Shown in pieces: positions 15,589-24,500 of a DNA stretch of 24,954 nt. Each line of letters begins with the position of its first letter. The first letter of the stretch is position 1. This DNA comes from Treponema sp. UBA3662 (GTDB taxonomy: Bacteria > Spirochaetota > Spirochaetia > Treponematales > Treponemataceae): positions 1 to 24,954 of the forward strand of contig DFJV01000082.1 in the NCBI GenBank assembly GCA_002373205.1, written 5' to 3'. Both the position numbers and the translations under genes were made by a program. Below the pieces are notes generated by a model. It saw only the letters and a program-made list of their open reading frames with translations. It did no database searches and was not told the DNA's origin.

Positions 15589-16221
15589 ATGGTAGTTGCT
15601 ATAGACGGGCCTGCAGGAACAGGAAAAAGCACCGTTGCACATCAGGTTGCAAAGGATTTGGGACTCGTGTATCTTAACAGCGGCAGTTTTTACCGCGCAC
15701 TTACGCTTTCTGCAATAGAGGCTGGCATTTCCCCGGATGATGCGGATGCCGTTCTTGAACATGCCAAGAAGCAAAAGCTAGATTATGTTAACGCCCGCCT
15801 TATACTGAACGGAGTGGACGTGGACGACCAGCTTCATCAGGACAAGGTTGACTCTGCTGTAAGCAAGGTTTCATCCATTGTGGAGCTAAGGCACCTTGTA
15901 AACGCCAGAATGCGCGAAATTGTGCAGGATTTGAGCATCATCTGCGAAGGACGCGACATGACAACCGTTGTTTTTCCCAACGCCGAGCATAAGTTTTTCT
16001 TGGACGCAAGCATAGACGTTCAGGCAAAAAGACGCTTTGACCAGGGGGTTAGCGACCTTACTCTGGAAGAAATCAAGGCTGCAATTATAAAAAGGGACGA
16101 AATGGACAGGAAAAAAGCTGAAGGATCCCTAAAAAAATCAGCGGATTCCTTTTATATTGACACATCAGACTTGACCATATCGCAGGTTTGTGAGATAATA
16201 GAATCAAAAATAAACGCTTAA
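15589..16221 (+). CDS. cmk: Cytidylate kinase
   Basis: Phosphorylates CMP and dCMP with ATP, supplying CDP/dCDP for nucleic acid and lipid synthesis; cytoplasmic. The 210 residues begin with P-loop GPAGTGKST (7-15). NSGSFYRALT is the nucleotide-binding segment shared with other NMP kinases, CEGRDMTTVVFP the conserved GRD region, and RRFDQG plus IIKRDEMDRKKAEG the lid/late motifs. The start has a strong AAGGAG site at about 15578-15583. It sits directly before rpsA, a pairing conserved in many bacteria, and its 3' end contains a promoter-like sequence for rpsA. Normal length, no anomalies. Confidence 0.96.
   Translation: MVVAIDGPAGTGKSTVAHQVAKDLGLVYLNSGSFYRALTLSAIEAGISPDDADAVLEHAKKQKLDYVNARLILNGVDVDDQLHQDKVDSAVSKVSSIVELRHLVNARMREIVQDLSIICEGRDMTTVVFPNAEHKFFLDASIDVQAKRRFDQGVSDLTLEEIKAAIIKRDEMDRKKAEGSLKKSADSFYIDTSDLTISQVCEIIESKINA
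16171..16199 (+). promoter_or_regulatory. Candidate promoter for rpsA inside the end of cmk
   Basis: TTGACC (16171-16176) and GATAAT (16194-16199) are separated by exactly 17 bases, a near-consensus sigma-70-type pair. The predicted start near 16206 would leave a leader of about 29 bases carrying the AAGGG ribosome site (16224-16228). It overlaps cmk codons, so chance similarity is possible. Confidence 0.5.
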
Positions 16222-16234
16222 TTAAGGGTTACGT

Positions 16235-17950
16235 ATGAACGAGAAGGAAGTGGAAATGGATGGCGTAAAGGACTCAAACGACATTCACACACAATTGGAA
16301 GCATCTATCAATCAGATGGAGTCTGTTGAAAACGGTAACATCACAGGTACCGTTGTTGAAGTTAGAGACGATACAGTATTTGTAGACATCGGTCTCGGAC
16401 GTGATGGTCAAATCCGCATTTCAGAATTCGGTGATGAAAGACCCAATGTAGGGGACAAGGTTACTGTATTTCTTAAGAATCCGAGCGGAAGAGACGGTTT
16501 GCCGGAAGTTTCAAAGCTTAAGGCAGATGAAACACGCCTCTGGGAAGAATTCAAAAAAGCTTTCGACGATAAAACAGCAGTTGACGGAACAATCGCAGCA
16601 GTTACAAAGGGTGGCTACAAGGTTAATCTTGGCGGTGGAATCGAAGCATTCCTTCCTATCAGCCAGGCAGACAGCCAGAAGGTAGAAAAGGAAGAAAAGC
16701 TTATCGGCATTAAGGATAAGTTCTACATTGACCGCCTTTACAGCAACAGCAAGCGCAACGTTGTCGTTAACCGCCGCAAGTATCTTGAAGAAAAAATCGA
16801 CAGAAACCGCGACAAGTTCTTTAACGAGATAAAGATTGGCGACTCCGTAAAGGGTACAGTAAAGTCATTCACAAGCTTTGGTGCATTCATCGACTTGGGT
16901 GGCTTCGACGGCTTGCTCCACATCAACGACATGAGCTGGGGCCATGTTACCCGTCCAAAGGATTTCGTAAAGAAGGGCCAGGAAATCGAGCTTAAAGTTA
17001 TCCGCCTTGATCCAGAGGGAAAGAGAATCAACCTCTCCCTCAAGCACTTTACAGAAGATCCGTGGGTTCACTTTGAAGAAAAGTACCATGTTAACGATGT
17101 TGTTACTGGCAAAGTTACAAAGCTCACAGACTTTGGCGCATTCATTGAACTTGAAGAAGGCATTGAAGGCCTTGCACATATTTCTGAATTCTCTTGGACA
17201 AAGAAGGTTAACAAGCCTTCCGACATGGTAAAAGAGGGTGACGAAGTTAAGTGCATGATTTTGGGCTACGACATTCAGGCTGGCCGTGTTTCCCTTGGTC
17301 TCAAGCAGGTTACTGCAAATCCGTGGGATGCAATCGGCGACAAGTATCCTGTAGGCACAAAGCTCAAGGGCAAGGTTGTAAAGATTACCAACTCTGGCGC
17401 ATTTGTTCAGCTTGAAGAGGGAATCGACGCATTCCTTAGCGGCGAAGACTTGTCTTGGACAAAGAAGGTTAAGCACCCGGGCAGCGAGATTAAGGTTGAC
17501 CAGGAACTTGATGTTGTCGTAACAGAATGTGATCCTTCAAACCGCAGAATCCGCGTTGGCGTAAAGCAGCTCACAGACAATCCTTGGAAGGAATTCGCAT
17601 CAGAATTCAAGCCGGGCAGCACACTTGAGGGAACTGTTTCCAGCATCACAGACTTTGGTATCTTTGTTAAGGCACCAAACGGAATCGAAGGTCTTGTAAA
17701 CAAGGCAAACCTTAGCGAAGACCGCGACACTCCATTTGAAGAAGCTGTTAAGAAATACAATGTAGGCGACAAGGTAAACGTCTATGTTGTTTCTATTGAT
17801 GTGGAAAAGGGCAAGGTTGCATTCTCTGTAAAGGAATACAAGAAGGCTCAGGCTCGTGCCGAAATTTCACAATACATGTCTTCTTCTAATGATGATGACG
17901 GTGCTTACACAATTGGAGACAGCCTTAAGAATCAGAAAGAAGACAAATAA
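16235..17950 (+). CDS. rpsA: 30S ribosomal protein S1
   Basis: RNA-binding ribosomal protein that docks and unfolds mRNA on the 30S subunit. Six S1/OB-fold units can be read in 571 residues, at about 34-103, 118-186, 203-272, 289-358, 375-444 and 460-535. Units 3-6 have the canonical pattern (for example GTVKSFTSFGAFIDLGGFDG and GKVTKLTDFGAFIELEEGIE), while units 1 and 2 are divergent ribosome-docking types. This matches a full-length six-domain S1. Start ATG 16235 has AAGGG 6 bases upstream; a second ATG at 16256 with AAGGAAG upstream is also possible. Codon choice looks more biased than that of its neighbours, as expected for high expression. It likely has its own promoter as well as read-through from cmk. 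Confidence 0.96.
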   Translation: MNEKEVEMDGVKDSNDIHTQLEASINQMESVENGNITGTVVEVRDDTVFVDIGLGRDGQIRISEFGDERPNVGDKVTVFLKNPSGRDGLPEVSKLKADETRLWEEFKKAFDDKTAVDGTIAAVTKGGYKVNLGGGIEAFLPISQADSQKVEKEEKLIGIKDKFYIDRLYSNSKRNVVVNRRKYLEEKIDRNRDKFFNEIKIGDSVKGTVKSFTSFGAFIDLGGFDGLLHINDMSWGHVTRPKDFVKKGQEIELKVIRLDPEGKRINLSLKHFTEDPWVHFEEKYHVNDVVTGKVTKLTDFGAFIELEEGIEGLAHISEFSWTKKVNKPSDMVKEGDEVKCMILGYDIQAGRVSLGLKQVTANPWDAIGDKYPVGTKLKGKVVKITNSGAFVQLEEGIDAFLSGEDLSWTKKVKHPGSEIKVDQELDVVVTECDPSNRRIRVGVKQLTDNPWKEFASEFKPGSTLEGTVSSITDFGIFVKAPNGIEGLVNKANLSEDRDTPFEEAVKKYNVGDKVNVYVVSIDVEKGKVAFSVKEYKKAQARAEISQYMSSSNDDDGAYTIGDSLKNQKEDK

Positions 17951-17968
17951 ATTAGTTTCGATGGGTGA

Positions 17969-19528
17969 ATGATGACAGGACAACTTTTGTTCAGCGCAGA
18001 AAAAATAAAGTCACTCATCGAGATTAATACCAAGCTTAACTCTAATTATGCAGAACCAGACAAAGTGTTGGTTTACATTTTGGAATCAGCAATGTGTCTG
18101 GTTGAATGCGAGTCTTCTTCGATTCTTCTTTTGAACCGGGAAGGCTCCGCTTTGCATTTTGCAGTTGCACTGGGGCCAAAAGGTGCAGAGGCAAAAGACG
18201 TTCCTGTAGACACAAACAGCATTGCAGGCTGGGTCATAGCAAACAACCAGTCAGTAATAGTTGATGATGTTCCCGCCGATACCCGCTTTAACCGGGGTGT
18301 CCAAGACAAAACAAACTACATCACCAAAAACATGATAGCCACACCCATCCGCATAGGCAACGACTGCATTGGGGTGATTGAGCTTATAAACAAAGTAGAC
18401 GGAAAAAAATTCACCGAAGACGATGTTTCCATATTGGAACTGGTCGGTATTCAGGCTGGAAATGCCTACAGAAATTCCCATTTCTACATAAACACTAGGG
18501 AAAGCATTGATGCCTTGCAGGATTCTGTTAGCCAGGGCAAGGATTTTCATGCATTCATAGCAAAAAGCCCAATAATTCTTGACACCATAAAAGTCATAGA
18601 AGAAGCTTCCAAGGTAAATTCTTCCGTTCTTATCTTGGGAGAGAGCGGGGTAGGCAAGGAACTCTTTGCGGAACAGCTGCACCTAAAAAGCCCCCGCAGG
18701 GAAAAGCCCTTTGTCCGCGTAAGTTGTGCAGCCCTTTCTCCGTCCATTTTGGAAAGCGAACTTTTTGGCCACGTTAAGGGAGCCTATACAAATGCAATCA
18801 ATGCCCAGAAGGGACGCTTTGAGGTTGCAGACGGCGGAACCCTCTTTTTGGACGAGATTGGCGAAATGCCGCTGGAACTTCAGGCCAAGCTATTGCGCGT
18901 AATTCAGGAAAGAAAATTTGAAAAGGTCGGTTCAAGCGAAACTGTGTCTGTTGACGTCCGCATAATAGCCGCCACAAACAGGGACCTTGAGTCCATGATT
19001 CAGGCCGGAAAATTCAGGGCAGACCTTTACTACCGCCTTAACGTGCTTCCGCTTAACATTCCACCGCTAAGGCAACGCAAGGACGACATAGAGCCGCTCG
19101 CATATTTCTTCCTTCAAAAATACAGCTCGGAAACAAAAAAGCCCTTCGTTGACTTTTCACCCCCAGCCATAAAGGCTTTGTATTCATATCCTTGGCCGGG
19201 TAACGTCCGCGAACTTGAAAATACAATCGAAAGGGCCTGCATACTGGGCAATCCTCCCTACATCAATCTGGAGGACTTCCGCCTGAACGTGTCTTTTCCG
19301 CCGGTACAGGGGCAGGAAGTTGACTGTATGCAAAACTGCGTCCTTGAGTCTCTTTCTGCGGAAGACAAAAGCCTTAAGAATGCAGTAAATGAATTCAAGA
19401 AGCGCTATGTTAAGGCCATACTTGAACAGAATGACTGGAACCAGACAAAATCTGCAAAAGTTTTGGGAATTCAGCGCACTTATGTTTCTAAACTGCTTAC
19501 TGAACTTGAAATAAAAAAACAAATGTGA
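17969..19528 (+). CDS. Sigma-54-dependent transcriptional activator (GAF, AAA+, Fis-type HTH)
   Basis: A 519-residue enhancer-binding protein. Residues about 30-170 form a GAF domain (AGWVIANNQSVIVDDVPADT, IGVIELINK), a small-molecule or redox sensor. Residues about 193-425 are the AAA+ module: Walker A GESGVGKE (224-231), Walker B TLFLDEIGE (291-299) and arginine-finger region FRADLYYRLNV (349-359). Residues about 485-512 are a Fis-type helix-turn-helix (NQTKSAKVLGIQRTYVSKLL). No receiver domain, so it is not a classical response regulator. The sigma-54 contact loop reads GAYTNA (271-276) rather than GAFTGA. Tandem ATGs at 17969 and 17972 are both usable. It follows rpsA by 18 bases. Target promoters and ligand cannot be read from the window. 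Confidence 0.93.
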   Translation: MMTGQLLFSAEKIKSLIEINTKLNSNYAEPDKVLVYILESAMCLVECESSSILLLNREGSALHFAVALGPKGAEAKDVPVDTNSIAGWVIANNQSVIVDDVPADTRFNRGVQDKTNYITKNMIATPIRIGNDCIGVIELINKVDGKKFTEDDVSILELVGIQAGNAYRNSHFYINTRESIDALQDSVSQGKDFHAFIAKSPIILDTIKVIEEASKVNSSVLILGESGVGKELFAEQLHLKSPRREKPFVRVSCAALSPSILESELFGHVKGAYTNAINAQKGRFEVADGGTLFLDEIGEMPLELQAKLLRVIQERKFEKVGSSETVSVDVRIIAATNRDLESMIQAGKFRADLYYRLNVLPLNIPPLRQRKDDIEPLAYFFLQKYSSETKKPFVDFSPPAIKALYSYPWPGNVRELENTIERACILGNPPYINLEDFRLNVSFPPVQGQEVDCMQNCVLESLSAEDKSLKNAVNEFKKRYVKAILEQNDWNQTKSAKVLGIQRTYVSKLLTELEIKKQM

Positions 19529-19534
19529 TATAGT
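19506..19534 (+). promoter_or_regulatory. Candidate promoter for the TPR/lipoprotein pair
   Basis: TTGAAA (19506-19511), 17-base spacer, TATAGT (19529-19534), near-consensus. It overlaps the last codons of the sigma-54 activator. Transcription from about 19541 would include the GGAG ribosome site (19549-19552) of the next gene. Confidence 0.5.
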
Positions 19535-19560
19535 TGTTCAACTTATTTGGAGAATTTGAA

Positions 19561-20253
19561 ATGTCTAATGTTCTTACAATGGAAAAAAAACACAGGGAAA
19601 GCGCAGGAGAAAAGGTTGACGGTTTTCTTACCCGCAACCGTGTCGTTATTCTTGCGGTTTTTCTTATCGCTGTAGTTGCTGCTGTTGCAGCAGGCCTCTA
19701 TTTTGGTATAAGGCAGTCTGGTTTTAAGAAGGGACTCGCCGCTATTGATGCAATTGAATATACCTTTACAAAGGACATAGCAACAGCTGATGCTCCTGCT
19801 CTTGTAGAAAGGCAGAACACCGCAATGAAGGCCCTTGAACCATACCTTGCAAAAAAGGACATCGTAGGAGTTAGGGCCAACATGCTTGCCGCTGAAATTT
19901 CATACGAAAAGAAAGATTTTTCAACAAGCCTGGGATATTGGCTTGCCGCTATTGACTGTCAGAAGAACACATACGTTCAGCCAGTCTGCTACTTTAATGC
20001 GGCATCCTGCAGCGAGGAACTTAACAACAACGAAGATGCAGCAAAGTATTATGAAATTGCCGCAAATTCAAAGGAATTCCTCCTTTCTAGCCATGCTCTC
20101 TTTAACTTTGCCCGCGTAAAGGAAACTTCTGGTGACAACAATGCAGCTGCAACTGCATACAAAAAGCTTGTGGATGAATATCCTTACGACAACTGGGCCA
20201 GCCTTGCCCAGAGCCGTCTTATTACGCTAAAGGCAGAAGGTCTTATTGAATAG
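19561..20253 (+). CDS. Membrane-anchored TPR protein (YfgM-like layout)
   Basis: A 230-residue protein with a short basic N-terminus, one transmembrane helix at about 27-48 (VVILAVFLIAVVAAVAAGLY) and a C-terminal region of TPR-like helical pairs (about 60-228). These include SLGYWLAAIDCQ, AKYYEIAANSKEF and AATAYKKLVDEYP. This N-in, C-out anchor plus periplasmic TPR plan resembles YfgM, a SecYEG-associated chaperone partner, but that is similarity of layout only. I chose ATG 19561 because GGAG lies 8 bases upstream; an in-frame TTG at 19534 lacks a site and overlaps the promoter. The stop overlaps the following lipoprotein gene, indicating coupling. Confidence 0.85.
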   Translation: MSNVLTMEKKHRESAGEKVDGFLTRNRVVILAVFLIAVVAAVAAGLYFGIRQSGFKKGLAAIDAIEYTFTKDIATADAPALVERQNTAMKALEPYLAKKDIVGVRANMLAAEISYEKKDFSTSLGYWLAAIDCQKNTYVQPVCYFNAASCSEELNNNEDAAKYYEIAANSKEFLLSSHALFNFARVKETSGDNNAAATAYKKLVDEYPYDNWASLAQSRLITLKAEGLIE

Positions 20254-21058
20254 TATCGTTTTTGCAAAGCGGTTAAAATATCTGGTCGCATTCGTATTCC
20301 TGCTTTTGCTGGAGGCATGCGGCCTTGATACTTTTTACTACCTGGACCCTCCAATTACGGACGGTCACACTTCCTACTATACAACGGAAGATGGTATCTA
20401 CAGGTACTTTAGCTTTGTTACAAACGAAGAAAGCTCTTTGGGCGACAACGACCAGTATTTTTCTTCTTCTTCGGAACTTGTCTTTTTGGGAACCGAAGTC
20501 TATTACAAAATCTACAATAATTATTCAACAATGGTCAGTGCGGAAAACGCCATAGACTCGCTAAATTCCAGCTCTTCAAACTATGCTGCCGCAGCGGAAA
20601 GCCTTATTGAATCCCGTGGCTACAAGCCCTTAAAATTCAGCAGCGGAAGCTTTATTCCTCTTGTGGAGGCAGGCTCTTCCCCCAACAACCGCCATGTCTA
20701 CATAAGGCTTAATGACTATGGAACGGAAGTGGACTACAGCAAGGGCATCTGTATCTCGAGCCAACCCATGGACAGGTATTCTCCTGCAGCTGCCCTTATG
20801 CACAACGGACAACCTGTAATGCCCCGCCGCTACATAAATTCCAGGTATGGATTTAATTTTGGCCAGGATGACAATAACCCCCTTCCAAAAAACGGCGATG
20901 CGGACGTGAATTATTCAAGCTCTTCCTCGGACAGCGGCACCTGGTACGTGGACATGTATGCAGTTTCCGTAGGCCGCGACACTTCCTATTCAACCTCTTA
21001 CAGCAAGGTTCTTTTCCTTGGTTCAGTAAAAATTTCCGAAGGTGACTACACGGATTAA
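20246..21058 (+). CDS. Predicted lipoprotein of unknown function
   Basis: A 270-residue protein read from TTG 20246, with AGAAGG at about 20235-20240 as ribosome site and an 8-base overlap with the previous gene. The N-terminus is basic then strongly hydrophobic and ends in lipobox-like LEAC, so acylation at Cys25 is likely (spirochaetal lipoboxes tolerate such variants). The mature protein is rich in Ser, Tyr and Asn, and its alternating polar/hydrophobic pattern suggests beta structure. No repeat or catalytic motif is recognised. Tyr/Ser-rich patches recur (for example YYTTEDGIYRYFSF and SSSSDSGTWYVDMYAV). It may be a surface or periplasmic lipoprotein working with the membrane TPR protein encoded upstream; that is inference from coupling only. 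Confidence 0.8.
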   Translation: MNSIVFAKRLKYLVAFVFLLLLEACGLDTFYYLDPPITDGHTSYYTTEDGIYRYFSFVTNEESSLGDNDQYFSSSSELVFLGTEVYYKIYNNYSTMVSAENAIDSLNSSSSNYAAAAESLIESRGYKPLKFSSGSFIPLVEAGSSPNNRHVYIRLNDYGTEVDYSKGICISSQPMDRYSPAAALMHNGQPVMPRRYINSRYGFNFGQDDNNPLPKNGDADVNYSSSSSDSGTWYVDMYAVSVGRDTSYSTSYSKVLFLGSVKISEGDYTD

Positions 21059-21082
21059 TGGATGTTTGCAGATTGGAAAACA

Positions 21083-21195
21083 CCTACGCCGCCGTGGAGG
21101 GGCGCGATAGCGTTGCTGACGGCGCAGGTCCCTGAGCTATGTCGAAGGGCCGGAGCTGGTAGCAATGGAGGGGGGTGGGCCCCCCGGAACCCCGG
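21083..21195 (-). repeat. GC-rich dispersed intergenic element, copy C (inverted)
   Basis: Read on the minus strand, this contains CCGGGGTTCCGG (21195-21184), CTCCATTGC (21170-21162) and GGCGTAGG (21090-21083), in the same order as copy B (24807-24818, 24826-24834, 24871-24878). It is about 40 bases longer than B between these marks, and the extra part includes CCCTGAGCTATGTCGAAGGG (21130-21149). GC-rich sequence continues to about 21245. The remaining 21246-21325 has no gene-like frame; the tRNA promoter follows. The + strand frame 21062-21253 through it is low-complexity and not convincing. Confidence 0.6.
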
Positions 21196-21325
21196 TTCTC
21201 GCAACGAAGTTTCAAGCGAGGGCGGTGGCGCAAGGGCATGTAGGTCGAATTAGCAAAGGAACAGAATGGAAGAGCCTTAAAAGGTACCGTCCAGATTCAA
21301 AAATAGAGAAAAGACAAAAAGGCAC

Positions 21326-21354
21326 TTGAATAAATTTCGCTTTTATGCCATAAT
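21326..21354 (+). promoter_or_regulatory. Candidate promoter for tRNA-Arg
   Basis: TTGAAT (21326-21331), 17-base spacer, CATAAT (21349-21354). The predicted start near 21361 is about six bases before the mature tRNA 5' end, the usual short-leader arrangement for a single tRNA gene. Confidence 0.6.
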
Positions 21355-21366
21355 ATTTGACATTAC

Positions 21367-21441
21367 GGCGCTTTAGCTCAGCTGGATTAGAGCATCTGCC
21401 TTCTAAGCAGAGGGTCGGCAGTTCGAGTCTGCCATGCGTCA
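21367..21441 (+). tRNA. tRNA-Arg (anticodon UCU)
   Basis: A full cloverleaf folds by hand. D stem GCTC/GAGC (21376-21379, 21390-21393) has GG in its loop. The anticodon stem TCTGC/GCAGA encloses loop CTTCTAA, with anticodon TCT at 21402-21404, which reads AGA and so Arg. A 5-base variable region is followed by T stem GGCAG/CTGCC with loop TTCGAGT. The acceptor GGCGCTT pairs with ATGCGTC with one G-U wobble (2:71) and one U-U mismatch (6:67). The discriminator is A21441. The next bases are CCT, so CCA is not fully encoded and must be completed by CCA-adding enzyme. A promoter precedes it and a terminator follows, so this is a single-gene unit. Confidence 0.95.
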
Positions 21442-21444
21442 CCT

Positions 21445-21485
21445 AAAAGCTTTCTTTGATTTTTTTTCAGGGAAAGCTTTTTTTT
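21445..21485 (+). terminator. Rho-independent terminator after tRNA-Arg
   Basis: AAAAGCTTTC (21445-21454) pairs perfectly with GAAAGCTTTT (21472-21481) over a 17-base loop, running straight into a T tract to 21485. The loop is long and the stem AT-rich, but position and T-run fit a terminator for the tRNA transcript. Confidence 0.75.
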
Positions 21486-21509
21486 ATTGTAGATTCTAAG
21501 ATTTAGGTT

Positions 21510-21515
21510 TATAAT
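21510..21515 (+). promoter_or_regulatory. Consensus -10 box immediately before the cyclase start
   Basis: A perfect TATAAT ends six bases before ATG 21522. A 17-base spacer would place the -35 at TTGTAG (21487-21492), a partial match. The expected transcription start coincides with the ATG, implying a leaderless or near-leaderless mRNA. Confidence 0.5.
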
Positions 21516-21521
21516 TTGCTT

Positions 21522-24500
21522 ATGAAACGCATTTCTCTTTGTTTATTCCGTATTTTTACTTTATCTTTCTTTTTATTAACAGGAAATATCTTTGCAGAAA
21601 ATCCTTCGTTGCCGGCACAGCCCATGAACGACAACTTTTTTAACGAATTTGTCGCAAGAACGTGGAATGCAAGCGACGGCTTAACCGGTAACACCATAAC
21701 CGACCTTTTGCAGGATTCGAAGGGCTACGTCTATTTTGGAACATACGAAGGCCTTGTCCGCTTTGACGGCGTAAAATTTGCCACAATAAACCACATCTAC
21801 GACCGCAAGTACAACTTTGTTTCTGCCCGCGTAATTTTCCAGGATTCAATGGAAAACATCTGGGTTGGCTCAAACGACGAGGGCGTTATCTGCATTGGCA
21901 ATGACGGCGGCGTAAATTCTTTCCGTGTGGAAAACGGTCTGCCCAACAATTCCGTGCGCTCAATAGCGGAAGATAATGACGGTAACATCTGGGTTGGTAC
22001 TGCATCCGGCGTTGCATACATAACAAAGGCCCAGGAAATAAAAAGACCGGCTGGCCTTGCGGAATATGACGAAGAGAACCTTATCGTACAAAAGCTCTAC
22101 TGCGACACCGCAGGAAGAATATGGCTTTGCGGCTCCCTTCCTGGAAGCATTTACTGCTATTCAGGCGGCAGGTTCGACAGGTACACGGGAATAACAAAGC
22201 TAAAGAACCCTGTTGTTCGCACTGTTGCCCAGGATTCAAAGGGATCTTTCTGGTTTGGAGTTTGTCCCCATTATGCAGTCTGCGTGGACGGAACAGGTGA
22301 GACTGTTCTGGACATAGGGCACGGAAAGCAGCCCGGAACCGTAGTAAATTCGATTATTCAGGATTCCCACAGGAACATCTGGTTTGGACTTGACAGCGGA
22401 GTGGCGGTCTTGCACGACGGAGTTCTTTCTTTTTACGACAAGAGCAACGGCCTTTGCGACAACAATGCAAACAGGATAATAGAAGACCGTGAAGGCAACA
22501 TCTGGATTGCAACGGACAGGGGCGGCGTTCAAAAGCTTAGTACCGGAAAATTTGTTACGGTACGCATGGACACAACCGTAAACTCCATCTGCGAAGACAA
22601 CTTAAGGTCTTTGGTATGGCTTGGCTGCGACAAGGGACTCTTCTGCTACGACCCCAAAAAGTCCGTCTTTGTAGAAAACAAGATTACGGAATTCTGCTCA
22701 AACATAAGAATCCGCCACGTTGGAATTACGGAGAACGGAAGCTTACTGGTGTGCTCTTACGGTGGCTACGGGCAGATTCTTATTGACAAAGACGACAAGA
22801 TTACGTTCTGGAACAAGGAAAAAGGCCTTAGCGGAGACATGGTTCGCATCGCAACCTTCTGCTCAGACGGAAAGCTCTATGTTGGTACTACCAGCGGCCT
22901 TAACATAATAGACACAGAAACCAACAAGATAAAGATAATGACCCGGGACGACGGACTTCCCAACGAATACATAATGTGCATCCACGAAACTTCCGACGGC
23001 AGTATATGGTGCGGAACGGACGGAAGCGGAATCTTTGTCCTAAAAGACGGTGCTGTAGCAAAAACCTACACCACAAGCGACGGTCTTACCGGCAACGTAA
23101 TTTTCAAGATAAGGGAAGGCAACCCCGGAGAAATCTGGGTCTGTACAGGCTCCGGCGTAACCCGCTTTATGGGCGACAAGAAAGTGTCCTATTCTTCTGA
23201 CAGCGGACTCGGCACGGACGGTATTTTCCAGGTTGTAGAAGACTATTCCGGCTCCTGCTTTATGACAAGCAACCGCGGTATTTCAAGCGTTTCCATGGAA
23301 GAGCTTAACGCCTATGCAAACGAAAATATCCCCAAAGTTACGGCCCGCTTCTACGGACGCTCAGACGGACTTCTTTCCGGCGGTGTTACAAGCACATCCC
23401 TTTCCATGAAGGACAGCATTGGACGCATCTGGTTTACCCTCATAGACGGATTTGCAATCTATGACCCTGTAAAGGGAAAGTCCAACAAGGCAAAACCAAT
23501 AGTGCAGGTGGAAACAGTTTCCGTAGACACAGACGTAATCGAATACAACACGCGCACAACTACGGTAGTAATGCCGCCGGACGCAAAGAGGCTTAGGATA
23601 GACTTTACGGGTTTAAGCTTTGTTTCCTCCGAGAACATGAACTTCCGCTACCAGCTGGAGGGCTTTGACACAGGCTATTCTGACTGGGCAGCAGAACGCT
23701 TTGTTTCCTATACAAACCTTAAGCCGGGCACATACAAGTTTACAATACAAGCTGCAAACACGGACAACATACTAAGCGACCCGTCTCCGGAGCTTACAAT
23801 CATAAAGGAGCCGCACTTCTGGCAGCTGTGGTACTTCTGGCTTTTGTGTGCAGTTACATTGGTCTCCGTTACAGCCCTTGGAATATGGTCAAGGTTCCGC
23901 CGCTTAAAGAGGTACCAGATTAAGCTTGAACGCGAAGTTGACGCCCAGACAAAAGAGCTGCAGGAACAGGCAGTAGAGCTTCAGAACAGGGCACACGCTC
24001 TTGAAGTTGCCAACGACAAGGCAGAAAAACTTTTGCTTAACATACTTCCAAAACCGGTTGCGGATGAGCTTACGGAAAACCCAGGCCGCCAGATAGCTAA
24101 GCAGTTCTCCAACGTATGCGTATTCTTTGCGGACATTGTTGGCTTTACAAAGCTTTCCACAGGTATGAGCGCTAACGAAATTGTAAAAATGCTCAACGAA
24201 ATTTTCTCCCGCTTTGACGAGCGCCTTTTGGAGTTTGGCGTAGAAAAAATCAAGACCATTGGAGATGCCTACATGGCAGCCTGCGGTTTTGACGAGTCGG
24301 TATTGGGCAATTCCGCCGTACTAAAAATGATAGACCTTTCGCGCGTTCTCCTGGAAGAAATTGTTGACTTTGACAAAAAGACAGGCTTTAGCCTCCAGAT
24401 GCGCATAGGCATAAACTGCGGGCCACTCATTGCGGGCGTAATCGGAAAATCCAAGTTCATTTACGACATCTGGGGCGACACGGTAAACGTTGCAAGCCGC

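Noticed and set aside
21062..21253. Plus-strand 63-codon ORF starting after the lipoprotein gene
   Set aside because: Gly/Arg/Pro-rich translation of GC-rich repeat C without a ribosome site.
21212..21442. Minus-strand open frame of 76 codons
   Set aside because: Its start is the antisense of tRNA-Arg, a well-known source of false proteins, and the remainder runs into repeat copy C.
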